Shown: piece by piece, positions 8,517-17,143 of the stretch
Position numbering within the stretch: the stretch's first letter is position 1
Layout: each line of letters begins with the position of its first letter
Assembly: GCF_900236475.1 (NCBI RefSeq)
Contig: NZ_LT963352.1
Location: 4,232,501-4,296,500, forward strand
Reading direction: 5' to 3'
Origin: Streptomyces chartreusis NRRL 3882
GTDB lineage: Bacteria > Actinomycetota > Actinomycetes > Streptomycetales > Streptomycetaceae
Length of the DNA: 64,000 bases
Position numbers and translations under genes: made by a program
Notes under the pieces: model-generated
What the model was told of the DNA's origin: nothing
The model's input: only the letters and a program-made list of their open reading frames with translations
Databases searched by the model: none

Positions 8517-10313
8517 TCAGGGATACGAGACCACGTTGGACGGGATGGTCGATGTGCCTGATGTCGGGGTGCCGGTGTCGTTGATGACGTGCTCGTACTG
8601 GCCGTTGCCGCCGAGCGAGACGACCAGGAGGTGGTGGAATTTCACGCCCGGTGTGTTCGGGGCAACGAAGCCGTTGTGCTGGACGATGGTCGGGTCGACG
8701 TTGTAGTTGCAGTAGCTGCCGAGGCCCCATGCCTCGTGTGTCGTCACCGAGTCGGCCACTTTGTAGGCCGCGTAGCCGTTGACGGAGCCGTTCTGGATGG
8801 CCGCCTGGTTCGGGGCGTCGTACGCCTTCTCGTTCTGGAAGAAGATGGTGCGGCCGCGCTGTCCGTTCCATTGGACGTCGTACTTGTTGAAGTGCTCGAC
8901 GAACAGGCCGGTGGCGAGGACGTCGTCGCCGTTCACGACGACGCCGTAGTCGGCCCGGTTGGTCTCCCAGCCCACGCCGTCACCGTGGTCGGCGCGCCAG
9001 AGCCAGGTGTGGTCGATGATGGTGTGACGACTGTTGATCACCATGCTGGTGGTTGCCTTCCCGGGGCCGGTTCCACCGATGCGGATGAATACGTCCTGCA
9101 CGGTGATCGGGTTGGCGCTGTGGCCGGCCGAGCATCCGGGTTCGCCGACTTCGAGCAGGGTGCGGGAGTTGACCGGTCCGGCATCGATGAGGAAGCCGGC
9201 CAGGCGCACTCCGTCGACGTCGGCGACCTTGAGGGCGGTGACGCCGTTGTTCGGGATCAGCGTGGCGTAGCCGAGTCCGAGCACCACTGTGTTGGGCCGC
9301 CTGACGCGGACCGTCTCGTCGAGGTGATAGATCCCAGGGGTCAGCAGCAGGTGGAGTCCCTGGGCGAGTGCCCGATTGAGAGTGGCCGCCGTGACACCCG
9401 GTTTGGCCACGTAGAACCGCGACAAGGGCAGTGAGGTGCCTCGCGGCGTGCCGTTGCCCCAGCTGACCCCGCGGGCGTAGGTGCGCTTCGCGGGCAGGAA
9501 GACCCGGTACTCGCTTCCCCGCAGGTAGAGGAACGGCTTCTCCCGTGAGATGGGGGTCGTGTCGAGTGTGGTGTAGGGCGGGTTGGGGAAGCTCTGCGCG
9601 GGCGCGCCCTGGACGCCGGAGAACACCATGTTCCAGACAGCGTTGAGCCAGCCGCCGATGACGCTGTCGCGGGTGTACCACTGCTGCTGCGAGTACGGTC
9701 CGACGTGGCCGTCGATGCGGCTGTCGGCGATGTAGCCGCCGCTGGCCCAGCCGTAGCCGGTGGGGGCGAGGTTGAGGTTCCCGCGGACGTGCATGCGCCG
9801 GAAGGGCGCCGCCTGGGAGACGGCCCAACGGTTCGTGGCGTTGGCCGGTACCACCGCGAGGTTCTCGGCGGACCGCCAGAAGTTCGACGTGGCCTTGCCG
9901 CCGTTCCATTCGGCGTCGACGGTGATGTCCCCGTTGATGGTCGTCTCGTCGGGAGTCAGCCCGAGGCCGGCGATGGAGGTGTGGAACCCGATCCGGGCGT
10001 TGAGCCCGTTGTAGGTGCCGGGCTTGAACAGGAACGCGTACCGGCCGGTGCCGAACTCGTCCGACTCCTGCTGGTGGAACACCTCGTCCAGTTTGGACTG
10101 GATGCCGGGGGTCGACGGGTCGAAGACGATGACGTTCGGGCCGAGATCACCGCCGCCGGGCAGGGGCCGCGGCGGCTTGGTCTGTGGGGCGGCTGACGCC
10201 GGCCCGGGAAGGGTGACTGCCACGGCGGCGGCCGCGGCACCTGCCGCACCGAGAACGGTGCGGCGGGCGACGGCTGGACGTCCGGGCGAGGAGGAATTCG
10301 AAGCAGGGGTCAT
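8517..10313 (-). CDS. Tat-exported right-handed beta-helix protein (pectate-lyase-like fold), putative polysaccharide-active
   Basis: Secreted protein of 598 aa. The N-terminus has a twin-arginine signal (ARRTVLGAAGAAAAAVAV) with cleavage likely after PASA. The mature part has two repeat-rich halves typical of GH55/pectate-lyase-3-like double beta-helices: residues about 50-260, and about 310-560 with short Asn/Val-rich turns (LLLTPGIYHLDETVRVR, NTVVLGLGYATLIPNN, NSRHTIIDHTWLWRADHGDG). Homologues are often labelled adenylyl cyclase or coagulation factor 5/8-like; I see no cyclase or discoidin motif. It lies 188 nt downstream of the GH32 gene on the same strand, so a role in breaking or binding a fructan is inferred. 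Catalytic residues are not identified. Confidence 0.75.
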   Translation of the reverse strand: MTPASNSSSPGRPAVARRTVLGAAGAAAAAVAVTLPGPASAAPQTKPPRPLPGGGDLGPNVIVFDPSTPGIQSKLDEVFHQQESDEFGTGRYAFLFKPGTYNGLNARIGFHTSIAGLGLTPDETTINGDITVDAEWNGGKATSNFWRSAENLAVVPANATNRWAVSQAAPFRRMHVRGNLNLAPTGYGWASGGYIADSRIDGHVGPYSQQQWYTRDSVIGGWLNAVWNMVFSGVQGAPAQSFPNPPYTTLDTTPISREKPFLYLRGSEYRVFLPAKRTYARGVSWGNGTPRGTSLPLSRFYVAKPGVTAATLNRALAQGLHLLLTPGIYHLDETVRVRRPNTVVLGLGYATLIPNNGVTALKVADVDGVRLAGFLIDAGPVNSRTLLEVGEPGCSAGHSANPITVQDVFIRIGGTGPGKATTSMVINSRHTIIDHTWLWRADHGDGVGWETNRADYGVVVNGDDVLATGLFVEHFNKYDVQWNGQRGRTIFFQNEKAYDAPNQAAIQNGSVNGYAAYKVADSVTTHEAWGLGSYCNYNVDPTIVQHNGFVAPNTPGVKFHHLLVVSLGGNGQYEHVINDTGTPTSGTSTIPSNVVSYP

Positions 10314-10501
10314 GGGACTGTCTCCTGGTTCAGATATGAGGGGACAAAGTGGGTGGAGAGTGCGATCTCAGGTCGAGTGGTTGATTCGGGAACGGCAGGA
10401 GCGCGGCGGCCTGGCGGAACTGGGGGTCGCGGGGTCGTCGTCCTCCACGGCCGGGATGTTCTGCCGGAATTCGCGGTAATCGCACGCTGGTTGGGCGGCG
10501 T

Positions 10502-11974
10502 TTACGCCGCGCGGCCTTTCCCGTTGAGCGTGTCGGTGCCGTATTCCTTGATCTCGAGCGGCAGGAGCTGCCATGCGTCGATCGAGTAGTTGAGCTGTGC
10601 GCCGGGCGCGGTGTGCGCCTGCAGGTGCCAGGGGCCTTCGCCCACGGGGTAGAAGCGCACGGTGAGTACCTGGCCGGTCGAGAGGAAGATCTCGGCGATG
10701 GAACGGTCAACTACGACGCGCAGGTCGACCGGCCGACCGCTGGGGCAGGGCATCGTGTAGGTGCCGCCGCGGGCGCGCGGGTCCAGTGAGGCGTGGTCGC
10801 GGATCACGACCAACTGGCCTGCGTCGGCGTCGAGGAGGATGTCGAGGTACTCGGAGTCGTCTGGAGCGGTGACCAGTCGCAGGCCGGTCTTGCCGGTGGC
10901 TTCGAGACGGGCCGTGAGGTCGAAGCTGCGGCTGACTTCGCCCAGGTCGACGGGAGCGGAGCCTGCGGCCAGCCCGGCTGCGTGGACGGTACGTTCCCCG
11001 CGCAGTGCGAGCAGTTCCGCGGCGGGCCGCTGGTGCATCCGGCCGTCCTCGGTCAGTTCTATCTCTCGGGGGAGCGTGAGCGTTCCGGCCCAGCCTTCGG
11101 CCTCCGACCACTCCTTGTTGCGGGCTTCCCACGACCAGCCCCACAGCAGCCATCTGCCACCGGGTGCGCGCAGTAGAGCGGGGGCGTAGAAGTCCGGGCC
11201 GTGGTCCAGGAGTTGGGGCGGGCCTGCTTCGAAGACGTCGCCGCGGTCCTCGCCGATCAGGGCCAGCACGCCTTGCGGGCCGTCGCGTTCGTACCAGCCG
11301 GAGAGGATGAGGGCGCCTCGCCCGGAGGCCGCCGGGAGGTACTGGGGGCACTCCCAGCCTTCGCCGGTGAGCAGTCCGGCGTCGCCGACGGGCTGTGGTG
11401 CACGGGCGGAGAAGGGTCCCCGGTAGGTCCAGGTCTGCAGGTCCGGTGAGTCGTACAGCAGGGCCGCGGCGCGGCCGTCGGCGAGTGCGGCGCCGACCAG
11501 CATCCGCCAGGTGTTCCCGTCCTGCCAGACGTAGGGGTCGCGGTACATGGTGGTGCCGTCGGGCGGCTCGGGTATGAGCAGGTCACCGCGGGGGCGGAAG
11601 GTCAGGCCGCCGTCGCGGGAGATGGCGGTGGTGATCAGCTGGTGCTGCGGACGCTCCTGGCGGTGCGCGGAGTAGAAGGCGACGATCCGGTCGCCGTCGG
11701 AGACGGCGTTGCCGGAGAAGCAGCCGTCGGCGTCCTCGCCCCCGGGGGTGGGGGTGAGGGCGATCGGCAGGGGTTCCCAGCTCACCAGGTCGGGGCTGCG
11801 GAAGTGGCCCCAGTGCATGTTGGCGTGGTCGGTTCCGTGCGGGTTGTACTGGTAGCAGACGTGGTAGTGGCCGTCGTGGTGGACCAGCCCGTTGGGGTCG
11901 TTGATCCAGTTGTGGGGCGGGCGCAGGTGCGCGACGGGACGGTGCCGGTCGCGGTCAAAGGGCGCGGTGGACAC
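10502..11974 (-). CDS. Glycoside hydrolase family 32 (beta-fructofuranosidase/levanase type)
   Basis: Hydrolyses beta-fructosidic bonds in sucrose or fructo-oligosaccharides. 490 aa with no signal peptide, so probably cytoplasmic, acting on imported sugar. Family signatures are intact: WINDPNG with nucleophile Asp26, YRDPYVW with transition-state Asp146, and EGWECPQY with acid/base Glu208. The beta-propeller (to about 320) is followed by the C-terminal beta-sandwich (residues about 345-480, with VDRSIAEIFLSTGQ). The order SBP-permease-permease-GH32-beta-helix on one strand makes it the dedicated hydrolase of this uptake locus. Confidence 0.95.
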   Translation of the reverse strand: MSTAPFDRDRHRPVAHLRPPHNWINDPNGLVHHDGHYHVCYQYNPHGTDHANMHWGHFRSPDLVSWEPLPIALTPTPGGEDADGCFSGNAVSDGDRIVAFYSAHRQERPQHQLITTAISRDGGLTFRPRGDLLIPEPPDGTTMYRDPYVWQDGNTWRMLVGAALADGRAAALLYDSPDLQTWTYRGPFSARAPQPVGDAGLLTGEGWECPQYLPAASGRGALILSGWYERDGPQGVLALIGEDRGDVFEAGPPQLLDHGPDFYAPALLRAPGGRWLLWGWSWEARNKEWSEAEGWAGTLTLPREIELTEDGRMHQRPAAELLALRGERTVHAAGLAAGSAPVDLGEVSRSFDLTARLEATGKTGLRLVTAPDDSEYLDILLDADAGQLVVIRDHASLDPRARGGTYTMPCPSGRPVDLRVVVDRSIAEIFLSTGQVLTVRFYPVGEGPWHLQAHTAPGAQLNYSIDAWQLLPLEIKEYGTDTLNGKGRAA

Positions 11975-12022
11975 ACGCGTGCCTTTCGAGGTGTTGGAGA
12001 GCGTCGGAGGGGTGAGGGTGGC

Positions 12023-12901
12023 TCAGCGGAAGGAGCCGGCCACGATGCCCTCGACGAAGTACCGCTGGGCGGCGAGGAAGATCAGCACGCTGGGGATCAG
12101 GGCGATGATCACTGCGGCGAGCACGATGGAGATGCTGCCGGTGCCCATGTTTCCCTGCAGGGTCACCAGGCCCAGGGGCAGGGTGAAGTTGTCGGTCGAC
12201 TGCAGGAAGATCAGCGGGCGGAAGAATTCGTTCCAGTAGGCGGAGAAGGTGAGCACTCCCAGGGTGGCCATCGGGGCGCGCGCCATGGGGGCGTAGATGC
12301 GGGCGAAGACCTGGAAGTGGGAGGCTCCGTCCACCCGTGCCGCCTCGCCGAGTTCGCGTGGCATCTGCAGGAAGTACTGCCGCATCAGGAAGGTACCGAA
12401 GGCGCCTCCGACGGCGGGCAGGACGAGCGCCATGCGGCTGTCGGTCAGGCCCAGGTACTTGATGATCAGGAAGACCGGGATGATGGTCGTCTGGATCGGG
12501 ACCATCATGGTGGCCAGGATGACGGCGAACAGGGCCTTGTTGCCGCGGAAGCGGACCATGGCGAAGGCGTAGCCGCTCATCGTGGAGGTGATGAGCTGGC
12601 CGACCACGATGAGTCCGGTGACGATCACGCTGTTGAGGAAGAACGCGGTGAAGGGGACCTTGTCGAAGACGGCCTGGTAGTTCGACCAGACCGGATCCGT
12701 GGGGATCCACTGCGGCGGATTGTCGAAGGACGTGGCCGGGGTGCGCAGGGAGGTGGCCAGGGCCCACACGAGCGGTGCCACCACCAGCGCGGCCGTAACT
12801 GTTAGCACGGTGAGCGACAGCAGGCGTCCGATCCGGACCCGGCGGCGCCGGCGCGGGGCGCGGGCGGTGGTTGCGGGCTGCTTGTCGAGGATGGCGGTCA
12901 C
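12023..12901 (-). CDS. Sugar ABC permease, MalG-like (CUT1)
   Basis: Second permease of the putative fructo-oligosaccharide importer, 292 aa, six membrane segments. The start is the GTG at 12901, overlapping the previous permease stop by 4 nt (translational coupling); the frame is open much further upstream but only as antisense-like noise. The EAA loop is at about residues 190-210 (MPRELGEAARVDGASHFQVF), and the C-terminus (QRYFVEGIVAGSFR) is the classic MalG ending. The GH32 gene starts 48 nt downstream. Confidence 0.93.
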   Translation of the reverse strand: MTAILDKQPATTARAPRRRRRVRIGRLLSLTVLTVTAALVVAPLVWALATSLRTPATSFDNPPQWIPTDPVWSNYQAVFDKVPFTAFFLNSVIVTGLIVVGQLITSTMSGYAFAMVRFRGNKALFAVILATMMVPIQTTIIPVFLIIKYLGLTDSRMALVLPAVGGAFGTFLMRQYFLQMPRELGEAARVDGASHFQVFARIYAPMARAPMATLGVLTFSAYWNEFFRPLIFLQSTDNFTLPLGLVTLQGNMGTGSISIVLAAVIIALIPSVLIFLAAQRYFVEGIVAGSFR

Positions 12902-13902
12902 GAGTAGAACACCCACTTTCGACTCACCGTGAACTGCACGGCCGTGATGATCAGCAGGACGGCGAACAGCACCACGGAGATGGCCGAGGCATAGCCGAAC
13001 TGGAGGTTCTGGAAGGCCGTCCGGTACACGAGCAGCACGGTGGTGTAGGTCGACTCGCCGGGGCCTCCCTTGGTCATCACGTAGGGCTGGTCGAACAGCT
13101 GCATCGTGTTGATCAGTCCGACGGTGGAGGCGAACAGCACGGTGGGGCTGATGAGGGGCAGCTTGATCCGCCAGAACATGCGGGCGGGCGATGCGCCGTC
13201 GATCTGCGCGGCCTCCAGGACGTCGCCCGGTACGGAGCCCAGGGCGGCGACGAAGAGGATGAAGGTGAAGCCCAGCTGCTGCCACACGGCGACCAGCACG
13301 ATGGTGGCCGTCGCTCCCCCGGTGGAGCTCAGCCACGAGACCTCGGGCAGGTGAAGCAGGTCCAGGTAGTAGTTGATGACGCCGAACTGGTCGTTGAACA
13401 CGTACGCCATCACGATCGAGATGGACGCCGCGGAGGCCAGCATCGGCAGGAAGAACGCCGCGCGGAAGAGGTGCTGCACGATCTTCGACGCCCGCTGGGC
13501 GACCAGCAGCGCCAGTCCCAGGCCGAGGGCGACCTGGAGGAACACAATGATCACGGCGAGACCGGAGGTCACCAGCAGCGAGTGGGTGACCGTCTCGTCG
13601 CTCAGCACCGCGTCGAAGTTGTCCAGCCCGACGAACTCGGGGCTGGAGATGGCGTCCCACTTGAAGAGGGCCAGGACGAACGAGGCGAGGATCGGCGCCA
13701 CGGTGAACACGACGACCACGACCAGGGCGGAGGCCACCATGGCGTAGCCGAACAGGGTCTCGCGGCGGGCGCGCCGGTTCTGCGCGCGGCGACGCAGCGC
13801 CGCGCTCTGCTCTTCCTGTTGCTCGGGAGGGCGGCCGGACCACGCGCCCGACGGGGCGGACACGCGGCCACGGTTCCGTACAGCCTGTGAAGCCTGTGAC
13901 AT
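12898..13902 (-). CDS. Sugar ABC permease, MalF-like (CUT1)
   Basis: First permease of the CUT1 importer, 334 aa. A basic cytoplasmic N-terminus of about 50 residues (RRRAQNRRARRETLFGYAM) precedes six membrane segments. The EAA loop is near residues 215-240 (SVPGDVLEAAQIDGASPARM) and the family region LINTMQLFDQPYVMTKGGPG follows. It begins 7 nt after the binding-protein stop and overlaps the MalG-like gene by 4 nt. No ATPase gene is nearby, so a shared MsiK-type ATPase is expected. Confidence 0.94.
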   Translation of the reverse strand: MSQASQAVRNRGRVSAPSGAWSGRPPEQQEEQSAALRRRAQNRRARRETLFGYAMVASALVVVVVFTVAPILASFVLALFKWDAISSPEFVGLDNFDAVLSDETVTHSLLVTSGLAVIIVFLQVALGLGLALLVAQRASKIVQHLFRAAFFLPMLASAASISIVMAYVFNDQFGVINYYLDLLHLPEVSWLSSTGGATATIVLVAVWQQLGFTFILFVAALGSVPGDVLEAAQIDGASPARMFWRIKLPLISPTVLFASTVGLINTMQLFDQPYVMTKGGPGESTYTTVLLVYRTAFQNLQFGYASAISVVLFAVLLIITAVQFTVSRKWVFYS

Positions 13903-13909
13903 CGACGCC

Positions 13910-15319
13910 TCACCCTGTCTTCATGGCGGTCTCGAGGTCGCTCTGCAGACCGTCCAGGGCCGCCTTCGCCTTGCCCGAGGACATCGCCTCGGTGGTGCGC
14001 TTGTTCAACGCGATGGCCATCGCCTGGTAGTACGGCGGGGCCGGGATCGGCGCGGTCTCGGGGAACTTGGTGAGGGTGTCGTAGAAGACGTGCCAGTTCT
14101 TGGGACCGGTGGTGGAGTACCTCTCGGCCGTCATCATCGACTTGCGCGGGAACGTGGTGGTGTTGCCCGGCATCAGCACGTCCAGGTTCTTCGCGGACAC
14201 CAGGGACTTCACGAACTCCCAGGCGAGATCCTTGTTCTTGGACGACTTGAGGATGCCGTAGCCACCCGCGCCGAACAGGTGCCGCTGACTGCGCCACTTG
14301 GGGAAGTACTGCACGTCGAAGGAGCCTGTCTTCATGCCGGCGTTGTGCAGGCCGCCCGCCCAGAACCCGCCGCCGACCGACATGCCGATCTTGTTGCTGG
14401 CGAACAGGCCCTGCAGCGTGGCGCCGCCACCGACGTCAGGCTTGGCCGACAAGCCCTCCTTCTGCAACTGGATCATGTAGTCGAGGGACTCGACGACCGG
14501 AGCGGAGTTGGCGGTCGGATCCCCCCAGCGCCAGCCGCCCTTGCGGCCGGCCGCGGCGGGGTCGTTCGGGTAGAAGGTGTTCCACAGCCAGTCGCCGCCG
14601 TCCCACTTGCCCTCCGTCAGCAGGTTGCCGCCGTTGGCGTACATCCACGACGTCCAACTGCCCCACAGCCGCACCACCCAGTTGTAGGGGACGGCCGAAC
14701 CACCCTTGCGGGCAATCTTGGTGGCGATGTCGTAGAAGTCGTCCTTGGTCCAGTCGTCGGCCGGGCGCCCCACCCCCGCCTTATCGAACAGGGAGGTGCT
14801 GTAGAACATGTTGCCGGCGTTGAAATCGGTCGGCAGTTCGTACAGGTGGCCCTGGTACATCATCGCTTCGATCAGCGCCGGGTGGACGTCGGCGAAGTAC
14901 GACTTGAGCTGGGACGCGTCCCGCTTCACATAGTCGTCCAGCGGTTCGGCCAGGCCCTTGGCCGCGAAGAGCTGCAGGCCCTCGGTGGCGACGGAGGCGA
15001 TGTCGGGAGCGTTGCCGGCGGCGATCTGGGTGAGCAGCTTGCTGAAGAAGTCGTTCCAGTCCGTGCCCGAGATGCCGGTGAACTTCACCTTCATGCCGGG
15101 GTGCGCCTTCTCGAACGGCGCGGCCACCTTGCTCAGCTTGTCCGCGGACGCCTGGTCGGTGAAGACCAGCACGTTCAGCACGTTCGAGGCGGAAGAGCTC
15201 GACGAGCCGGAGGAACAGGCGGAGGCCAGCCCGCCCACGCCCGCTGCCGCGGCGGAGGCGACGCCGGCTCTCAGCACGCCACGGCGGCTGAACGGCTCCT
15301 TGAAAATGCCAGAGGACAT
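13910..15319 (-). CDS. Sugar-binding lipoprotein, CUT1 (SBP family 1)
   Basis: Captures the imported oligosaccharide outside the membrane. I place the start at the ATG at 15319 (MSSGIFKEPFSRRG), because GAGGG lies 8 nt upstream; an in-frame TTG at 15343 would place that ribosome site inside the gene. The signal contains both a twin-arginine (SRRGVLRAG) and a lipobox (LASAC), so a Tat-exported lipoprotein of 469 aa is likely. The SBP_bac_1-type body has VLVFTDQASADKLSKV at the start of the mature domain and aromatic-rich segments for sugar binding (WVVRLWGSWTSWMYANGG). Confidence 0.93.
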   Translation of the reverse strand: MSSGIFKEPFSRRGVLRAGVASAAAAGVGGLASACSSGSSSSSASNVLNVLVFTDQASADKLSKVAAPFEKAHPGMKVKFTGISGTDWNDFFSKLLTQIAAGNAPDIASVATEGLQLFAAKGLAEPLDDYVKRDASQLKSYFADVHPALIEAMMYQGHLYELPTDFNAGNMFYSTSLFDKAGVGRPADDWTKDDFYDIATKIARKGGSAVPYNWVVRLWGSWTSWMYANGGNLLTEGKWDGGDWLWNTFYPNDPAAAGRKGGWRWGDPTANSAPVVESLDYMIQLQKEGLSAKPDVGGGATLQGLFASNKIGMSVGGGFWAGGLHNAGMKTGSFDVQYFPKWRSQRHLFGAGGYGILKSSKNKDLAWEFVKSLVSAKNLDVLMPGNTTTFPRKSMMTAERYSTTGPKNWHVFYDTLTKFPETAPIPAPPYYQAMAIALNKRTTEAMSSGKAKAALDGLQSDLETAMKTG

Positions 15320-15412
15320 GTGTGTACCCTCACTGTGTTCCAAGTACTGACAGGGATGACGACCGGTTGCGACGGTCGCCTGTCGTTGTGTGAATGCTTC
15401 GCCGTCCCGGGT

Positions 15413-16474
15413 TCAGAGCCGGGGCGGCGAAGTGACCGATGCCCGCGCCACCAGCGGGCAGTGCAGCACTTCCTGTGCGACCGGGCCTGGTGGCGAACCC
15501 GGCGTTCCGGTGAGCGCGAGCAGTTGTGCGACGGCCCGCGCCCCCATCTCGTAGTGCGGGAGCTGGACCGTGGTCAGCTGGGGGTAGAGGGCCTCGGCGA
15601 CCAGCTCCTGGTTGTCGAACCCCACGACAGACAGGTCGTGAGGGATGGACAGTCCCAACTCGGCGGCAGCCCGGTAAGCGCCGGCGGCCATCCGATCGGT
15701 GTAGCAGAACAACGCCGTCGGGCGCTGCTCCGCCGTCAGCAGACGCCGGGCGGCCCGGTAGCCCGAGTCCACATCACCGCCGACCGTGTCGAACGGCACC
15801 GCCGTCTCGGCGGCGACCAGGGACGGGTCGTAGGGGATGCCGGCCTCGGCCAGCGCCTTGCGGTAGCCCTCCAAGCGGCCCTCCCGGGCGGGAAGGTCGC
15901 GGGTCTGCACGGTCACACCGATCCTGCGGTGCCCGTGGTCGATCAGCTCGCGCACCGCGGTGTAACCGCCCTGGACCTCGTCGGGCACCACGAAGGGGAC
16001 GGCGGGGTCGTCGCAGCGCGCGTCCAGCAGCGCGGTGGGCGTCGAGCGCAGCGCCTCGGGCAGTTCCACGATGCGGTGGTACATGGCCGCGTACAGCACG
16101 CCGTCCACCTGCCGCTGGAGCAGCATCTCGATGCTGGTGCGCTCCAGTTCCGCATCGCCGCTCGTGTTGACCAGCAGCAGCACCAGGCCCTGGGCCGCGG
16201 CGGCCTCCTGGGCACCCAGGATCATCCGGCCGGCGTGGGGGGTGGTGGCGATCTCGTCGCTGACGAAGCCGATGGTCTGCGAGCGCTGCGTCGTCAATGC
16301 CTGCGCCAGACTGTTCGGCGCGTATCCGAGCTCCTCGGCGACCCGCCAGATGCGCTGCTGGGTCTCCTGGCTGATCCGCTTGCCCTCGACCCGGTTGAGG
16401 ACGTTCGACACCGTCGCCTTGGACACGCCTGCCGCGGCAGCCACGTCCTTGATCCCGATCCGGCGCACCATCAT
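15413..16474 (-). CDS. LacI-family repressor of the fructan locus
   Basis: 353 aa. The helix-turn-helix is at residues about 6-27 (IGIKDVAAAAGVSKATVSNV), the hinge at APNSLAQALTTQRSQ, and the effector domain ends with SVVGFDNQELVAEALYPQ. It is the first gene of the minus-strand set LacI-SBP-permeases-GH32-beta-helix, and 93 nt separate it from the binding protein. A perfect 22-bp palindrome lies 25 nt upstream of its start, so it very likely represses its own promoter and, by read-through or a second promoter, the uptake genes. The inducer is probably a fructo-oligosaccharide or fructose (inferred from GH32). Confidence 0.95.
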   Translation of the reverse strand: MMVRRIGIKDVAAAAGVSKATVSNVLNRVEGKRISQETQQRIWRVAEELGYAPNSLAQALTTQRSQTIGFVSDEIATTPHAGRMILGAQEAAAAQGLVLLLVNTSGDAELERTSIEMLLQRQVDGVLYAAMYHRIVELPEALRSTPTALLDARCDDPAVPFVVPDEVQGGYTAVRELIDHGHRRIGVTVQTRDLPAREGRLEGYRKALAEAGIPYDPSLVAAETAVPFDTVGGDVDSGYRAARRLLTAEQRPTALFCYTDRMAAGAYRAAAELGLSIPHDLSVVGFDNQELVAEALYPQLTTVQLPHYEMGARAVAQLLALTGTPGSPPGPVAQEVLHCPLVARASVTSPPRL

Positions 16475-16499
16475 CCCCGCCCATACTGGTTGAAACTGG

Positions 16500-16521
16500 G
16501 TTGCCTAACCGGTTAGGCAAC
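16500..16521. promoter_or_regulatory. Perfect palindromic LacI operator
   Basis: A 22-bp perfect inverted repeat whose central 20 bp are TTGCCTAACCGGTTAGGCAA. The core AACCGGTT has the usual LacI-family symmetric CpG. It sits 25 nt upstream of the LacI start at 16474. No second copy was seen before the binding-protein gene, so control may act on one transcript starting at the regulator. Confidence 0.85.
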
Positions 16522-16679
16522 CATGTGCACATGAGAGTGCCTTCGGCCAAAGCTCCTGTCAATGGCTGGTTACAAACTCATGTCCAGGCATTTGCGCGGG
16601 GGGGTGCGTACCCACGGTCCCGGGGCGCCGTCGGCCGACCCTCGGACGGGAGCCGGAGGCGGAGGACTGGCGGCGGCAC

Positions 16680-17015
16680 TACTCGCCTTCCCTCGACGGC
16701 CGGCCCCGTTTGCCCCGCACCGGGGGCCGGCCGTCGACCAGCGGCAGAAGCTGGGTGATGTCGTTGCGGTGCCCGCCAGTGTGCGACACGCGCAGCGGGG
16801 TGCCGTGGGCATCGTCAGCACATGATGCTTCGAGCCCGGCCGCGCACGGTCAACCGGACTCGGACCGACTTTTGGGCTGCTCCCCCCCCGCTTGGCCGGC
16901 ACATGCGAGGAGTCCACGGTGACGCGGGAGAAGTCCAGGCGGTCCGCCGCCCGCAGCACCCGCTGAAGCTCCTCCCACACATCGGCCTCCTGCCATTCAG
17001 CCAGCGGCCGCCAGC
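16680..17015 (-). pseudogene. IS5-family DDE transposase remnant
   Basis: Frames on the minus strand match the catalytic middle of a Streptomyces IS5-type transposase. The segment WQEADVWEELQRVLRAAD runs into SRVTVDSSHVPAKRGG and SPVDRARPGSKHH. After a frameshift near 16820 it continues as HGTPLRVSHTGGHRNDITQL and DGRPPVRGKRGRPSRE. Both ends are missing and the frame is broken, so it is inactive. It lies between the fructan and alpha-glucoside loci and probably marks how the two were brought together. Confidence 0.8.
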
Positions 17016-17085
17016 AGGTAAGCCGCCATCAGGCCGTAACACTCCTCCATGGAGCATCGTTCGGCTGGCTCCCGCAATGAGACCG

Positions 17086-17125
17086 GGGCCTGTCCGGATG
17101 GCGGGGAGGAACACCGGACAGGCCC
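17086..17125 (-). terminator. Terminator hairpin after the GH13 gene
   Basis: Perfect 12-bp arms GGGCCTGTCCGG (17086-17097) and CCGGACAGGCCC (17114-17125) with a 16-nt loop. It lies 18 nt beyond the stop of the GH13 gene, the last gene of the alpha-glucoside operon. Confidence 0.8.
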
Positions 17126-17143
17126 TGGTGGATTGAGGTGAGG

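Noticed and set aside
8517..10313. Adenylyl cyclase or coagulation-factor 5/8 domain annotation
   Set aside because: No cyclase catalytic residues or discoidin fold pattern visible; sequence is beta-helix-like throughout.
15320..15343. TTG start of the CUT1 binding protein at 15343
   Set aside because: It would include the GAGGG ribosome site of the ATG at 15319 within the coding region.
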